The notes under the pieces were generated by a model. The model did not search any database, was not told the DNA's origin, and saw only the letters and a program-made list of their open reading frames with translations. From NCBI GenBank assembly GCA_031551135.1, contig JAVBOA010000006.1, positions 95,336 to 159,335 on the forward strand: DNA of 64,000 nucleotides, written 5' to 3'. Positions 34,946 through 43,911 of the stretch are shown piece by piece. The DNA is from JAITVM01 sp031551135 (lineage in GTDB: Bacteria; Bacillota; Clostridia; Lachnospirales; JAITVM01). The position numbers were made by a program, and so were the translations under genes. Position 1 is the stretch's first letter, and every line of letters begins with the position of its first letter.

Positions 34946-37593
34946 ATGAAAAAACTAAATAGTATAAAAACAAAGCTGATTATTCCAACCATCGGAATTA
35001 TCTTTGTTTCTATAATCTTCTTAATTCTATTGGTTAATTATGCAAATACGAAACGTTCCAGAGAAAACGCGGTTAATTATTTAGAATCTGCTCTTAATTC
35101 TGTAGAAGTCATTGCAATACAATGGGAAGACAATATAGATTCAATTTTAAAATCAGTATCGAATAATGAAGCCATAAAAGAAAGTATGCGAAATAATGAT
35201 CCCGAATCAGCAAGAGCTTTTCTAAATGAGGCTTATAATTCCAGCCTTTCTGTTGGTGATATACATCTATTCGCAAATATTTGTCTCTTAAATACTGATG
35301 GCGTTGTAGTAATGGTTGGTAAAGAAAATGAAGGTATGGGGCTTGACGCAAAAGAAACTCCTTATTTGGAAAATGTCAATCGAGCCTTGAATAAAGAGAG
35401 TTTTAGGTCAATAGTTACGCCATCGCCCGTGAACGGAAAAATGGAAGTTTGGTATACCGCGCCTATTATTGACAACGATGTAGTTATTGGTATGATCGCC
35501 CTTCCTTCTTATATGGAGATGATTGAATATTATTTTAATAAAACCGATGCTGCAATAGATGATGCAAGCCAGATTTTATTGGCAGACGAATCTAATAATG
35601 TTATTGCATCATCCGACGGAAAGTTTCTCGGAGAAAACTTGGCAAACACAGGTATTGATTTTACTCCTACGGAAATAGGAAAGCTTGTCGAAGCCGTAGA
35701 TACTTCCGGTAAAAGAATCATGATGAAATCCGAATTCCTTGAGGAAACAAATTGGACAGCTTGGATTCTCAGCGAAAATACAATTTTCTCATTAAGCAAT
35801 CTATTATTGGCATTGTCAGTAGCTTTGGCTGAAATTATAGTTGCCTCCGCTATCCTATATTTTTTGATTTCGAAAATATTAAAACCGGTTTCAAAATTAA
35901 ATTCTTTAGCGAAATCTTTTGCCGAAGGAAATACAAATGTAAATATTGATATTAATTCAAACGACGAAATCGGACAATTAGGGAATACATTCCGAGAAAT
36001 TCAGAATAGTGTGAAAAATCTCGAGGACACTTTTTCCGAAACCAGCAACACAATTGTTATAGGTCATCTTTTTGAAAGATGCAACGAAAAGATTGTAAAA
36101 GGAAATTTCTCAGAGCTTGTAGGAAATGTTAATTTAATCATTCACAATTTGACCGAGTATCTCGACATGTTCTCAAATTCAATTATGATTATGGATTTGG
36201 AAGGAAAAATATTATATGCCAATCATGCCTGCAAAAATTTATACGGAATAGATGATTTATCTGATTTATTAGATAAAGATTTTGTTTCCACTTTCCCTGA
36301 TAATAAAGCTGAGTTGGAGAAATGCTTAAATAATGTTTTGGAGTCCGGCGATGAAAACGGAATAAAAGTTTCCAAAAATGTAAATCATGTAAGACGCTAC
36401 TACGAATACAAATGCTTGCCGAATAAAAATTCAGCAGGAGATGTTGTTGGATTTATATCATTCTTTAATGATATCAGTGATATAGTTGAGTCTCAAAGAG
36501 CTACCGAAAAAATTAGGGATTATCAAAACTCTGAAGTTGTAAAAATTATAAATGAATTGAGAAATCTTTCTAACGGAAGCTTGGAATTTAACTATTCTCC
36601 GGATAATTTTGATAATGAAACAAAAGATGCACATGATAATTTTTCTAAAATTGATGATAGCTTGAGCCTCAGTTTTACAACGATTAAGTCATATATAGAC
36701 GAGCTGACTTTAATTCTTGGTCAGATTTCTGATAAATCTTTTGATATCAATATTGACCGTGATTACATCGGTGACTTTGCTTCGATAAAAAATTCGATTG
36801 AACAGATTTCTTATAATATGAACCGAACTTTGAACGAAATTTCCACATCTTCGGATCAAGTGGAGATTGGTGCTTCTCAAGTTGCGGAAGCTAACCAAAA
36901 GCTGATGTTCGGTTTTGATACTCAAATAAACGCAATTACCGAAGTTAAAAAGAATATTGAGCATTTAGCTCAACAAACAAATTCGAACGCTAAAAACGCC
37001 GATAATGCAAATGAATTATCTGAAAACGCAAAAAATGCCGCTGAAAGCGGAAACAGGCAGATGGAAGAAATGGCGTTAGCGATGGAAGAAATAAAAGAAG
37101 CTTCGAACGAAATCGCCAATATCATTAAAGTTGTTGAAGATATTGCTTTTCAAACTAATTTATTAGCCTTAAATGCGGCTGTTGAGGCAGCCAGAGCTGG
37201 TGAGCACGGAAAGGATTCGCCGTTGTTGCTGATGAGGTTCGCAGTCTTGCTTCACGCAGTCAGGAAGCCGTTAAAGAAACAACCCAAAAGATTGATAAAT
37301 CTTTATCCTCAGTTAATAAAGGCGCAGAAATAACGGTCGAAACATCTTCGGCATTGCTCGATATCGTTAGTGCGATAACAAAAGCCGTTTCGGTTGTATC
37401 CGAAATCGCAAATGCATCGCAAGAACAGGCAAGAGATATTACAAATATCCAAAAAAATATCGAAAATATTTATGTAATCAATAACGACAATACAGGAATT
37501 GTGCAATCCAATTTGGCAACAAGTGAAGAACTTGCAAGCCAAGCTGAAACTCTTCAAACTTTGATTCAGCAATTTACAACAAAAGAAGCATAA
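34946..37593 (+). pseudogene. Methyl-accepting chemotaxis protein, interrupted by a frameshift
   Basis: A chemoreceptor of about 882 residues if repaired. TM1 (IIPTIGIIFVSIIFLILLV), a Cache-like extracytoplasmic sensor domain (about 35-275), TM2 (LALSVALAEIIVASAILYFL), HAMP, a PAS domain (SIMIMDLEGKILYANHACKN) and the signalling coiled coil. In the hairpin tip the frame reads ARAGEHGKDSPLLL; removing one base relative to the standard GEHGKGFAVVADEVR explains it (AAGGATTC should be AAGGGATTC at about 37211-37216). The correct sequence resumes in another frame and reaches the TAA at 37593. As written, translation stops at 37333. It is a point deletion or an assembly error. The gene follows the kinase pair, suggesting a joint signalling unit. 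Confidence 0.85.
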
Positions 37594-37595
37594 AC

Positions 37596-37641
37596 AAAAG
37601 CTGTGTCATCCGGAAAAATTTCGAATGGCACAGCTTTTTTA
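37596..37641 (+). terminator. Rho-independent terminator
   Basis: AAAAGCTGTGTCAT pairs with ATGGCACAGCTTTTTT with one mismatch. It also serves the convergent glycosyltransferase gene, whose end at 37639 lies in the T-run. Confidence 0.83.
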
Positions 37642-38574
37642 ATTTTCATCTCTAATAACTTCCTTCACGATATAATTAGGCCTGTCTTTTACTTCTTCAT
37701 AAATTCTTCCTATATATTCGCCGATTAGCCCAAGAATAATCAAAACGATACCTTGTGAAAAAAGTATAATTACAACAGTGGAGGCCCAGCCGCTGATGGC
37801 CTTATCGGTAAAGAGCCTCAAATATAAAACATAAATCAAATAAAAGAAACTAAAGGCAGAAAAGAAAAATCCAAGCATCGTCGCTAACCGCAGAGGTTTA
37901 TAAGAAAATGAAGTAATACCGTCAATTGCAAGCTTAAGCATTTTTTTAAGCGGATATTTTGTTTCGCCTGCAAAACGTTCCTCACGAATATATTTTACAT
38001 CTGTCTGTTTGAATCCGACCCAGCTTACCAATCCGCGCACATAGCGGTTTTTTTCGGGCAATTTTTTCATAGCGTCGCAAACTTTTCGATCGATTAGGCG
38101 AAAATCGCCCGTATCTACGGGAATTTCGATATCCGTAAGGCTCGATAAAATCCGATAAAAAACTTTCGCAGTTAGAAGTTTGAAAAAAGTCTCACCTTCC
38201 CGTTTTTCACGCCTGCCGTAAATGACCTCAAAACCCTGCTCCCAAAGCTCAATCATTTTTAAAATCACTTCCGGAGGGTCCTGCAAGTCAGCATCTATAA
38301 TAACAATCGCTTCGCCGCGCGCATAATCCATTCCTGCGGTAATTGCATTTTGGTGTCCGAAATTTCTCGAAAAATTCAGCAGAACTATATGTTTGTCATT
38401 TTTGTATAAATCAAAAATAATCTCTGCAGACTTATCTTTGCTTCCGTCATTTATAAAAATAATTTCGTATTCTTTATTTAGGCTCGATATTATAGAAGTC
38501 AAGCGGGAATAAGATTCCCGAATAACCTCCTCCTCATTATAAACAGGTACTATAATCGAGTATACAGGATTCAA
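37639..38574 (-). CDS. Family 2 polyprenyl-phosphate glycosyltransferase
   Basis: Membrane-bound GT2 enzyme of the DPM1/GtrB type, 311 aa, which transfers a hexose from a nucleotide sugar to a polyprenyl phosphate. The catalytic GT-A domain has SIIVPVYNEE, IIFINDGSKD, VIIDADLQDPPE and QxxRW-like LPEKNRYVRGLVSW. Two C-terminal membrane helices follow (ATMLGFFFSAFSFFYLIYVL; VVIILFSQGIVLIILGLI). The start was set at the TTG at 38574, with GGAGG seven bases before; the frame extends 15 codons further into the upstream gene. It follows the PMT-type gene directly, so it likely supplies its lipid-linked donor sugar. Confidence 0.88.
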   Translation of the reverse strand: MNPVYSIIVPVYNEEEVIRESYSRLTSIISSLNKEYEIIFINDGSKDKSAEIIFDLYKNDKHIVLLNFSRNFGHQNAITAGMDYARGEAIVIIDADLQDPPEVILKMIELWEQGFEVIYGRREKREGETFFKLLTAKVFYRILSSLTDIEIPVDTGDFRLIDRKVCDAMKKLPEKNRYVRGLVSWVGFKQTDVKYIREERFAGETKYPLKKMLKLAIDGITSFSYKPLRLATMLGFFFSAFSFFYLIYVLYLRLFTDKAISGWASTVVIILFSQGIVLIILGLIGEYIGRIYEEVKDRPNYIVKEVIRDEN

Positions 38575-38600
38575 ATTAATTCCTCCGTTCTTCAGTAATT

Positions 38601-41600
38601 CTACCAAGTTGGAAACCATTTCAATAATCTAATATATTCATTAGGAGCTTGCATTCCCGAAAGTGTCGGGTAAAAAAGTACAAAGAGTAAAAGCACAAGC
38701 CCGACATAAATATAAGCATAAATTTTCTTTTTCGGATAAAAATAATTTTTTACAAAATATGTCGCGAAAAGAGCCAAAAACGGAACGCATGGAAAATAAT
38801 GATACACAAAAGATGTACGGGTTGTTATCATCATCCATGGAACTAAAGACGAAAAATAGCCTACTAATAAAAATAAAATAGTCTTTGATTTTGTTTTCAG
38901 AAATTCTGATATCGAGTAAAATATCGCTGCAAGACCTCCCCACCAAAGCGCAGGGTTTCCAAAAGTGAAAATTTCACCTCTAAAGCCTTCTGTAAGCGAT
39001 GTGCTGTAAAACGCCATCGGACGCAAATCCAGCATCCAAAGAAACCATCGGCTGGAATAAACGTGGGTGTCGTTCAAATGCGCATGATATGTGAACATCC
39101 GAATTTGGTTATCAATTACAAATCCCAATAAATTATAAGAACCGTGATTTTTAATTACCTCATCTGCAAAATTAGAGCCTTTATCGGCGATAAAATGCGG
39201 TATATAAGATAAAATATACACAGCTGCCGGCATCAGAATAAAAAATACAACGCATGAAATAATTGTTATCAAAGAATTTTTCAAGAAAACTTTTTGTATC
39301 TCTTTGTTGCCGTTCGCTTTTTCGTGCAAAAATTCCAAACAGCGTTTGCCTAATGTAATAAAAAACAAAATCGCAATCCCGACTGTTGCATAAATGCCCT
39401 GCCATTTTGCAGCAATGGCGCAGGATGTAAATAATCCGCACATAAATAATTGCATTAAGCCTTTGCTGAGTTTTGTATCATAAAAACTTGTTTTATAATA
39501 TTGATACATAAAATAATACATACCAATTATAAAGAAAGTAACGTAAGAATCTATAGTCCCGATCCGTGTTTGAACGTAATGCATAAAATCAAAAGCAAAA
39601 ATCATTGTTGCAAAAAGTGCCCAATTACTGTTTTTAAAAATTCTTTTCGCAAACAAATATAAAATGGGAAGCATTAATATTCCTATGGCTGTTCCGGAAA
39701 AACGCCAGCCGAAAGGTGTCATTCCAAAAAGCATTACACCGATAGACATTATGATTTTACCCAACTGCGGATGTGTCCATTCGTAAACTTCCAGTTTTTC
39801 AACAAATTCGTAAGCCGTTCTCGGATGATATACTTCATCAAAATATGTTGAATTCATATAAGTATAAGTGTATGGCACAAGATATTGCTCATCAAAAATA
39901 GCTTTTGCGGATTCATCAACAGATTTTATTTTCAATAAATCGTCGTTTTCGCCTCTAACCGCCATTTCCATAATCATGAGTTCATCGTTCTTGTTTAAAA
40001 TCCGCACATACTTGCCTTCTAAATTCACATCAAATTCCTTCCAAGCGAAAACGGGTTCTAATTTAATTTCCGGCGAAACCGTCCAAACTTGTCCGTCTTC
40101 GGAAACTTCAACAAATATTTTTCTTTCAGTCCGAGGCCCCAAGAAATATTGAATTTTTTTAATTTTTTGAGCTTCTTCAAGCTCGAATGTAATATAAGAA
40201 TCTTTTTCGAAATTATCATAGCGAGTCTGCGGCGAATATGTATTGCCCAAATTAATATAAGCAATAATCGCATAAGTTAAAGTCAGCGCCGCTATATAAA
40301 TCAAATCTGTTCTTGTTATTTTTTCCGGTTTTTCGGTCTTTTCTAAAACAATATTATTTATATCAAATCTAATCAGCGGTTTCGGTTTGGCCTCGATAAC
40401 TATTTTCGGCTCACGTGAAGTTTCTTTAAATATCAAAACAATTAATATAATTGTGATTATAACATTTAATGTCGAGAAAATAATTAAAGAATATTTTATA
40501 AGCTCATATTTATTATCATTTAGCGAAACATAAATAATATCTATTACATTCATCAAAAAGGTCGACGAAAAAAGCGCATATAAAAGCAGCATAAATTTTT
40601 CTCTCATATAAATAAATACTATTAAAAGAAGCGGTATTGACACGAAGAAATATCTTTCATGCATTTTTGTGGTGAACATAAAATAGCATACCGAAACAAA
40701 AAGCGCTGAAATAAAATATTTTCCCTCATTCTTTATATAAAACAAGAAGAATACTGAAAATACAACAATTGTCGTAAGCATTATATTGCTGAATACAGTG
40801 AAATTGATAAATAGGAAATTATTTTCTGCCGGCACCCAGTTTGCATTTAAAAACGCAAAAAAGTTATAGGCATTGATTGTTGCATAATTCATGTTTAGTT
40901 CCAAAATCTGTTCAAAATATTTTCCGGGATCCGCAATAATTGTGGATATAAACGGAGATAATACCAAGAGAGCTGTTGCGGCATTGATTATAATATTAAT
41001 CAAGAAATCCTTTATGGCAGAAAAAGTATTTTTACTTTCGGAAAAATATGCGTATACCGCAAATAAATAAATCGGCAAATAAATAATTGACATTGGTTTT
41101 GCTAGCAAAGCAAGTACATATAGTACTGAGGAATTTAAATATTTTTTGTTTGTGAGATTATATAATGACAAGACCAGCAAATATGCGAAAACAGAGTCAT
41201 ATTGGCCCCAAACTCCGGATATAACAATTACGGCAGGGTTTAGGACATATGCCAATGAAAGAAATAAAGCCTTCTTTTCATTTGTACGTGAATAAAGAAG
41301 CTTGTATATAAAAATGCCCATCAATAAATCCGCAAAGATTGGCGGAAGCTTTACTAATGTATTAAAAAAGAATCCGTCTGATTTAAGTCCCAAAACTGTT
41401 TGTATCAGGCCGATTATATATAAAATATACGAATAAGTGGGTGAAACTGTTACTATTTCAAAACTCTTATAAAACTCCGACTGCGGTTCTTTAAATAAAA
41501 ATATCGACGCATTTTTTAGAGCTTCAATGTCGCCTGCAAATCCGGGAAAAATAAGTGAAAAAGTAATCCTAAAAATAAATCCTAAAATAATAATTATCAA

Positions 41601-41699
41601 ATAATTATTTGTAAATATATTTTTAAAGCGAAATTTCGAAATATAAAAAATTAATAATCCACATATAAATCCGGAAATAAGAAAATATAATAGCGGCAT
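38601..41699 (-). CDS. Fused GT-C mannosyltransferase/discoidin-like/PMT protein
   Basis: 1032-aa polytopic membrane protein with two glycosyltransferase modules. The first (about 1-430) is a GT-C membrane module with GVWGQYDSVF and TKMHERYFFV, motifs of bacterial GT-C mannosyltransferases. After a linker helix (LIYIAALTLTYAIIAYINLG) comes a soluble discoidin (F5/8 type C)-like domain, about 490-590 (SYITFELEEAQKIKKIQYFL; VEVSEDGQVW). The C-terminal module is PMT (GT39) type, with FDEVYHPRTAYE and THPQLGKIIM carrying the catalytic acidic pair and the HPxLGK motif. The predicted role is protein O-mannosylation at the cell surface using lipid-phosphate sugar from the GT2 partner. Start ATG with AAAGGAGA. 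Confidence 0.85.
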   Translation of the reverse strand: MPLLYFLISGFICGLLIFYISKFRFKNIFTNNYLIIIILGFIFRITFSLIFPGFAGDIEALKNASIFLFKEPQSEFYKSFEIVTVSPTYSYILYIIGLIQTVLGLKSDGFFFNTLVKLPPIFADLLMGIFIYKLLYSRTNEKKALFLSLAYVLNPAVIVISGVWGQYDSVFAYLLVLSLYNLTNKKYLNSSVLYVLALLAKPMSIIYLPIYLFAVYAYFSESKNTFSAIKDFLINIIINAATALLVLSPFISTIIADPGKYFEQILELNMNYATINAYNFFAFLNANWVPAENNFLFINFTVFSNIMLTTIVVFSVFFLFYIKNEGKYFISALFVSVCYFMFTTKMHERYFFVSIPLLLIVFIYMREKFMLLLYALFSSTFLMNVIDIIYVSLNDNKYELIKYSLIIFSTLNVIITIILIVLIFKETSREPKIVIEAKPKPLIRFDINNIVLEKTEKPEKITRTDLIYIAALTLTYAIIAYINLGNTYSPQTRYDNFEKDSYITFELEEAQKIKKIQYFLGPRTERKIFVEVSEDGQVWTVSPEIKLEPVFAWKEFDVNLEGKYVRILNKNDELMIMEMAVRGENDDLLKIKSVDESAKAIFDEQYLVPYTYTYMNSTYFDEVYHPRTAYEFVEKLEVYEWTHPQLGKIIMSIGVMLFGMTPFGWRFSGTAIGILMLPILYLFAKRIFKNSNWALFATMIFAFDFMHYVQTRIGTIDSYVTFFIIGMYYFMYQYYKTSFYDTKLSKGLMQLFMCGLFTSCAIAAKWQGIYATVGIAILFFITLGKRCLEFLHEKANGNKEIQKVFLKNSLITIISCVVFFILMPAAVYILSYIPHFIADKGSNFADEVIKNHGSYNLLGFVIDNQIRMFTYHAHLNDTHVYSSRWFLWMLDLRPMAFYSTSLTEGFRGEIFTFGNPALWWGGLAAIFYSISEFLKTKSKTILFLLVGYFSSLVPWMMITTRTSFVYHYFPCVPFLALFATYFVKNYFYPKKKIYAYIYVGLVLLLFVLFYPTLSGMQAPNEYIRLLKWFPTW

Positions 41700-42048
41700 T
41701 TTAAATCTCCTTTGTTATGATATAGCATTTTATATAAAACCTCAGTGTAAACAAAAATATTGTATGAAAATATTCGCAAATTGTAAAGTCTAAATCTAAT
41801 TATGTTTTTTATCGAGAATATTAGTATTATATATTAGAATTATGACAATAAACTGACAAAATAATTTGTTCTGAATTCAAAATAAATTGATTGAAATATA
41901 CTGACGAACAATTAGAATTGTATTCACTCCGACTAGTAATGCAAACAAAGCGGAACGAATATCATGTCGTTTTCGTTCGTCAGAATAAGATTCATTATAT
42001 CATATATTTTTAAGATATAGCAATTTTCTAAAAGACATTGTAATTTAG
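41700..42048. other. Intergenic region upstream of the PMT gene
   Basis: About 350 bp. It contains family-2 repeat copy E and AT-rich sequence; no gene. Confidence 0.6.
41901..41983. repeat. Inverted-repeat family 2, copy E
   Basis: CTGACGAACAATTA and TTTTCGTTCGTCAG are near-complementary ends of an 83-bp unit. The internal GGAACGAAT block matches copies A and D. Confidence 0.65.
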
Positions 42049-42849
42049 TTAAAAATATTTGATGATTCTTTTTTCCAATACCACTATTATTTGATATAAA
42101 AGCGCTGCTAAAAGTCCCAGCATTAAAACAGAAAGCATTACAAAATCCATTTTAAATATTTGGCTTCCATACACAATTAAATATCCGAGTCCGGATTTTG
42201 CAACCAGAAATTCTCCGACAATTACTCCGACCAATGACAGACCGATATTTATTTTAATTGTGCTGATTATTGTTGAAATACTCGACGGAAAAACAACTTT
42301 TAAAAGAATTTGGGTTTTTGTGCCGCCAAACGTTTGAATTAGTTTAATCTTTTCTTTGTCAGCATCCAAAAATCCTGTCAGAACATTTATAATCGTGACA
42401 ACAATTGAAGTCATAACAGCCGTAACGATTACAGATTTTACATTATTTCCTACCCAAACGATTATAATCGGTGCCAATGCCGTTTTTGGTATGCTGTTTA
42501 AAATTACTAAATACGGATTTAAAACTTTTCGAATAAAATCATTCCACCAAAGCAGAACCGCGAAAGCCGTTCCCAAAATTGTACTTAATATAAATCCCAA
42601 AAATGTTTCCCAAATAGTAATTCCGGTATGCACAAAAATACTGCCGTCTTTAGTCATTTTTACGAGAGATTCAAGAATTGTCGATGGTTTGCTGAATAAA
42701 AACGGGTCAATGATTTTTTGATTGGCGCAAATTTCCCAAATTGCAAAAAAGGCTACAAATATAAAAATTTGTGATATAAAAATAATTTTCTTTTTATTTT
42801 TAACTTTGTTTAAAAATTTTTCATGATCCGGAGATGTTTTATTGTTCAT
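42049..42849 (-). CDS. ABC importer permease, nitrate/sulfonate/taurine type
   Basis: Inner-membrane permease of the SsuC/TauC family, 266 aa, six helices. The EAA loop has the family form (LIQTFGGTKTQILLKVVFPSS). The ATG at 42849 was chosen; GGAAGGAGC lies ten bases upstream and inside the ATPase gene, with which it overlaps. In this family the imported molecule may be a sulfonate, nitrate, bicarbonate or a pyrimidine precursor of thiamine. The substrate cannot be told because no binding protein gene is present. Confidence 0.9.
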   Translation of the reverse strand: MNNKTSPDHEKFLNKVKNKKKIIFISQIFIFVAFFAIWEICANQKIIDPFLFSKPSTILESLVKMTKDGSIFVHTGITIWETFLGFILSTILGTAFAVLLWWNDFIRKVLNPYLVILNSIPKTALAPIIIVWVGNNVKSVIVTAVMTSIVVTIINVLTGFLDADKEKIKLIQTFGGTKTQILLKVVFPSSISTIISTIKINIGLSLVGVIVGEFLVAKSGLGYLIVYGSQIFKMDFVMLSVLMLGLLAALLYQIIVVLEKRIIKYF

Positions 42850-43603
42850 TATAATCAAGCTCCTTCCAAATCAAATTAAAATAATCTTTAAATTTAGGTG
42901 CTTCTCTGGATTTCATCGGTGATTTTTCTGTGTTTAAATTTATTTCGTGGATATTAACTACAGATGCCGGCCGCCTCGACAAAACCACTACCCTATCCGA
43001 TACGGCTATGGATTCGCTTATATCATGCGTAATCATAATAGCTGTCTTTTTTTCGTTTCGGATGATTGTCGCGATTTCGTCCGATACAAAAAGTCTTGTC
43101 TGATAATCCAAAGCCGAAAAAGGTTCATCCAATAGCAAGATTTCGGGTTTTATCGCCAGTGTTCGTATCAGAGCCGCCCTCTGTCTTTGTCCGCCCGATA
43201 ATTCATTCGGTTTGAAATTTTTAAATTCGGCAAGTCCATATTTGTCAAGCAAATAATTTGCGTATTCTATATTTTCATCATTTAGTTTATTCTGAATCTC
43301 CAGTCCGAGCAGAACATTTTTATAAATGCTGCGCCAATTAAACAAATTATCGCTTTGAAGCATATATCCGATTGTAACATCAGATTTTTCAATATCTCTG
43401 TTTTTTATAAAAATATCGCCGCCGGAGGGCTTAAGTAGCTTTGCAATCAAAGAAAGCAGAGTTGATTTTCCGCAGCCGCTCGGGCCGACTATAGACAAAA
43501 ACTCACGCTCTTTTACATTAAATGTAATATTTTTCAAACAATGTGTTTCTTTTTTTTCATCGTGATATGCAAAAGATACATTTTTTATCTCTACTAAATC
43601 CAA
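42839..43603 (-). CDS. ABC importer ATPase, SsuB/TauB type
   Basis: ATP-binding subunit, about 254 aa. Walker A GPSGCGKST, Q-loop MLQSDNLFNW, signature LSGGQRQRAALIRTLA, Walker B ILLLDEPFSALD and H-loop MITHDISESI are all canonical. The start is TTG at 43603 with GGAGG seven bases upstream; the longer frame has no homology and runs toward the leader. It is the first gene of the two-gene operon. A 69-bp cloverleaf-forming element lies 79 bp before the start and could be in the mRNA leader. Confidence 0.9.
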   Translation of the reverse strand: MDLVEIKNVSFAYHDEKKETHCLKNITFNVKEREFLSIVGPSGCGKSTLLSLIAKLLKPSGGDIFIKNRDIEKSDVTIGYMLQSDNLFNWRSIYKNVLLGLEIQNKLNDENIEYANYLLDKYGLAEFKNFKPNELSGGQRQRAALIRTLAIKPEILLLDEPFSALDYQTRLFVSDEIATIIRNEKKTAIMITHDISESIAVSDRVVVLSRRPASVVNIHEINLNTEKSPMKSREAPKFKDYFNLIWKELDYNEQ

Positions 43604-43681
43604 AACTTTACCTCCAATATAAAGATTTAAGTCTTCCTTATATTCATACATTTTTATATAAAGCATTATAAAAATGTATTC

Positions 43682-43750
43682 GTAACGTGATAAAACCTTT
43701 GGTTTTAATCCTCTGCGCGGATTTGTTCGACTTCGTCGAACTCACGTTAC
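43682..43750. repeat. Cloverleaf-forming palindromic element
   Basis: A closing stem of 9 bp (GTAACGTGA 43682-43690 with TCACGTTAC 43742-43750) encloses three adjacent hairpins: AAAACC/GGTTTT with loop TTT, AATCC/GGATT with a 7-base loop, and GTTCGAC/GTCGAAC with loop TTC. Every helix is perfectly paired and only two single bases separate them, giving a four-way junction. The fold works on either strand. No second copy was seen in the window. Confidence 0.75.
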
Positions 43751-43826
43751 ATTATATTTTCAGTATATTGTGAGAATATGTAAAATGTGTAGAGTCTTAT
43801 TGAAAGGATTTGAAACTTGCATGCAA

Positions 43827-43860
43827 TAAAAAAGAGCGTTCCGTTTGAGGTACGCTCAAA
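43827..43860 (-). terminator. Rho-independent terminator of the sigma/anti-sigma operon
   Basis: On the minus strand GAGCGT and ACGCTC form a stem with a 12-base loop, followed by TTTTTTATT. Confidence 0.75.
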
Positions 43861-43867
43861 ATAATTT

Positions 43868-43911
43868 TTATACTATTTCCATTCTAAAAGATAGAAATGG
43901 AAATAGTATTA
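43868..43911. mobile_element. MITE family 1, short form, copy 13
   Basis: 44 bp with direct TTA triplets. The right triplet 43909-43911 is, on the minus strand, the TAA stop codon of the anti-sigma gene. The termini are TACTATTTCCA and TGGAAATAGTA, with matched changes at both ends. Confidence 0.82.

Larger units (their letters stand above)
43604..43908. other. Intergenic region with cloverleaf element, terminator and MITE
   Basis: About 305 bp between the importer ATPase gene and the anti-sigma gene. From left to right it holds the cloverleaf element (43682-43750), a terminator of the anti-sigma operon (43827-43860) and a short MITE that touches its stop codon. Confidence 0.7.

Noticed and set aside
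43604..43830. Possible TPP riboswitch before the ABC importer, which would have indicated a thiamine precursor.
   Set aside because: The conserved THI-box sequences are absent; only the cloverleaf element is seen.
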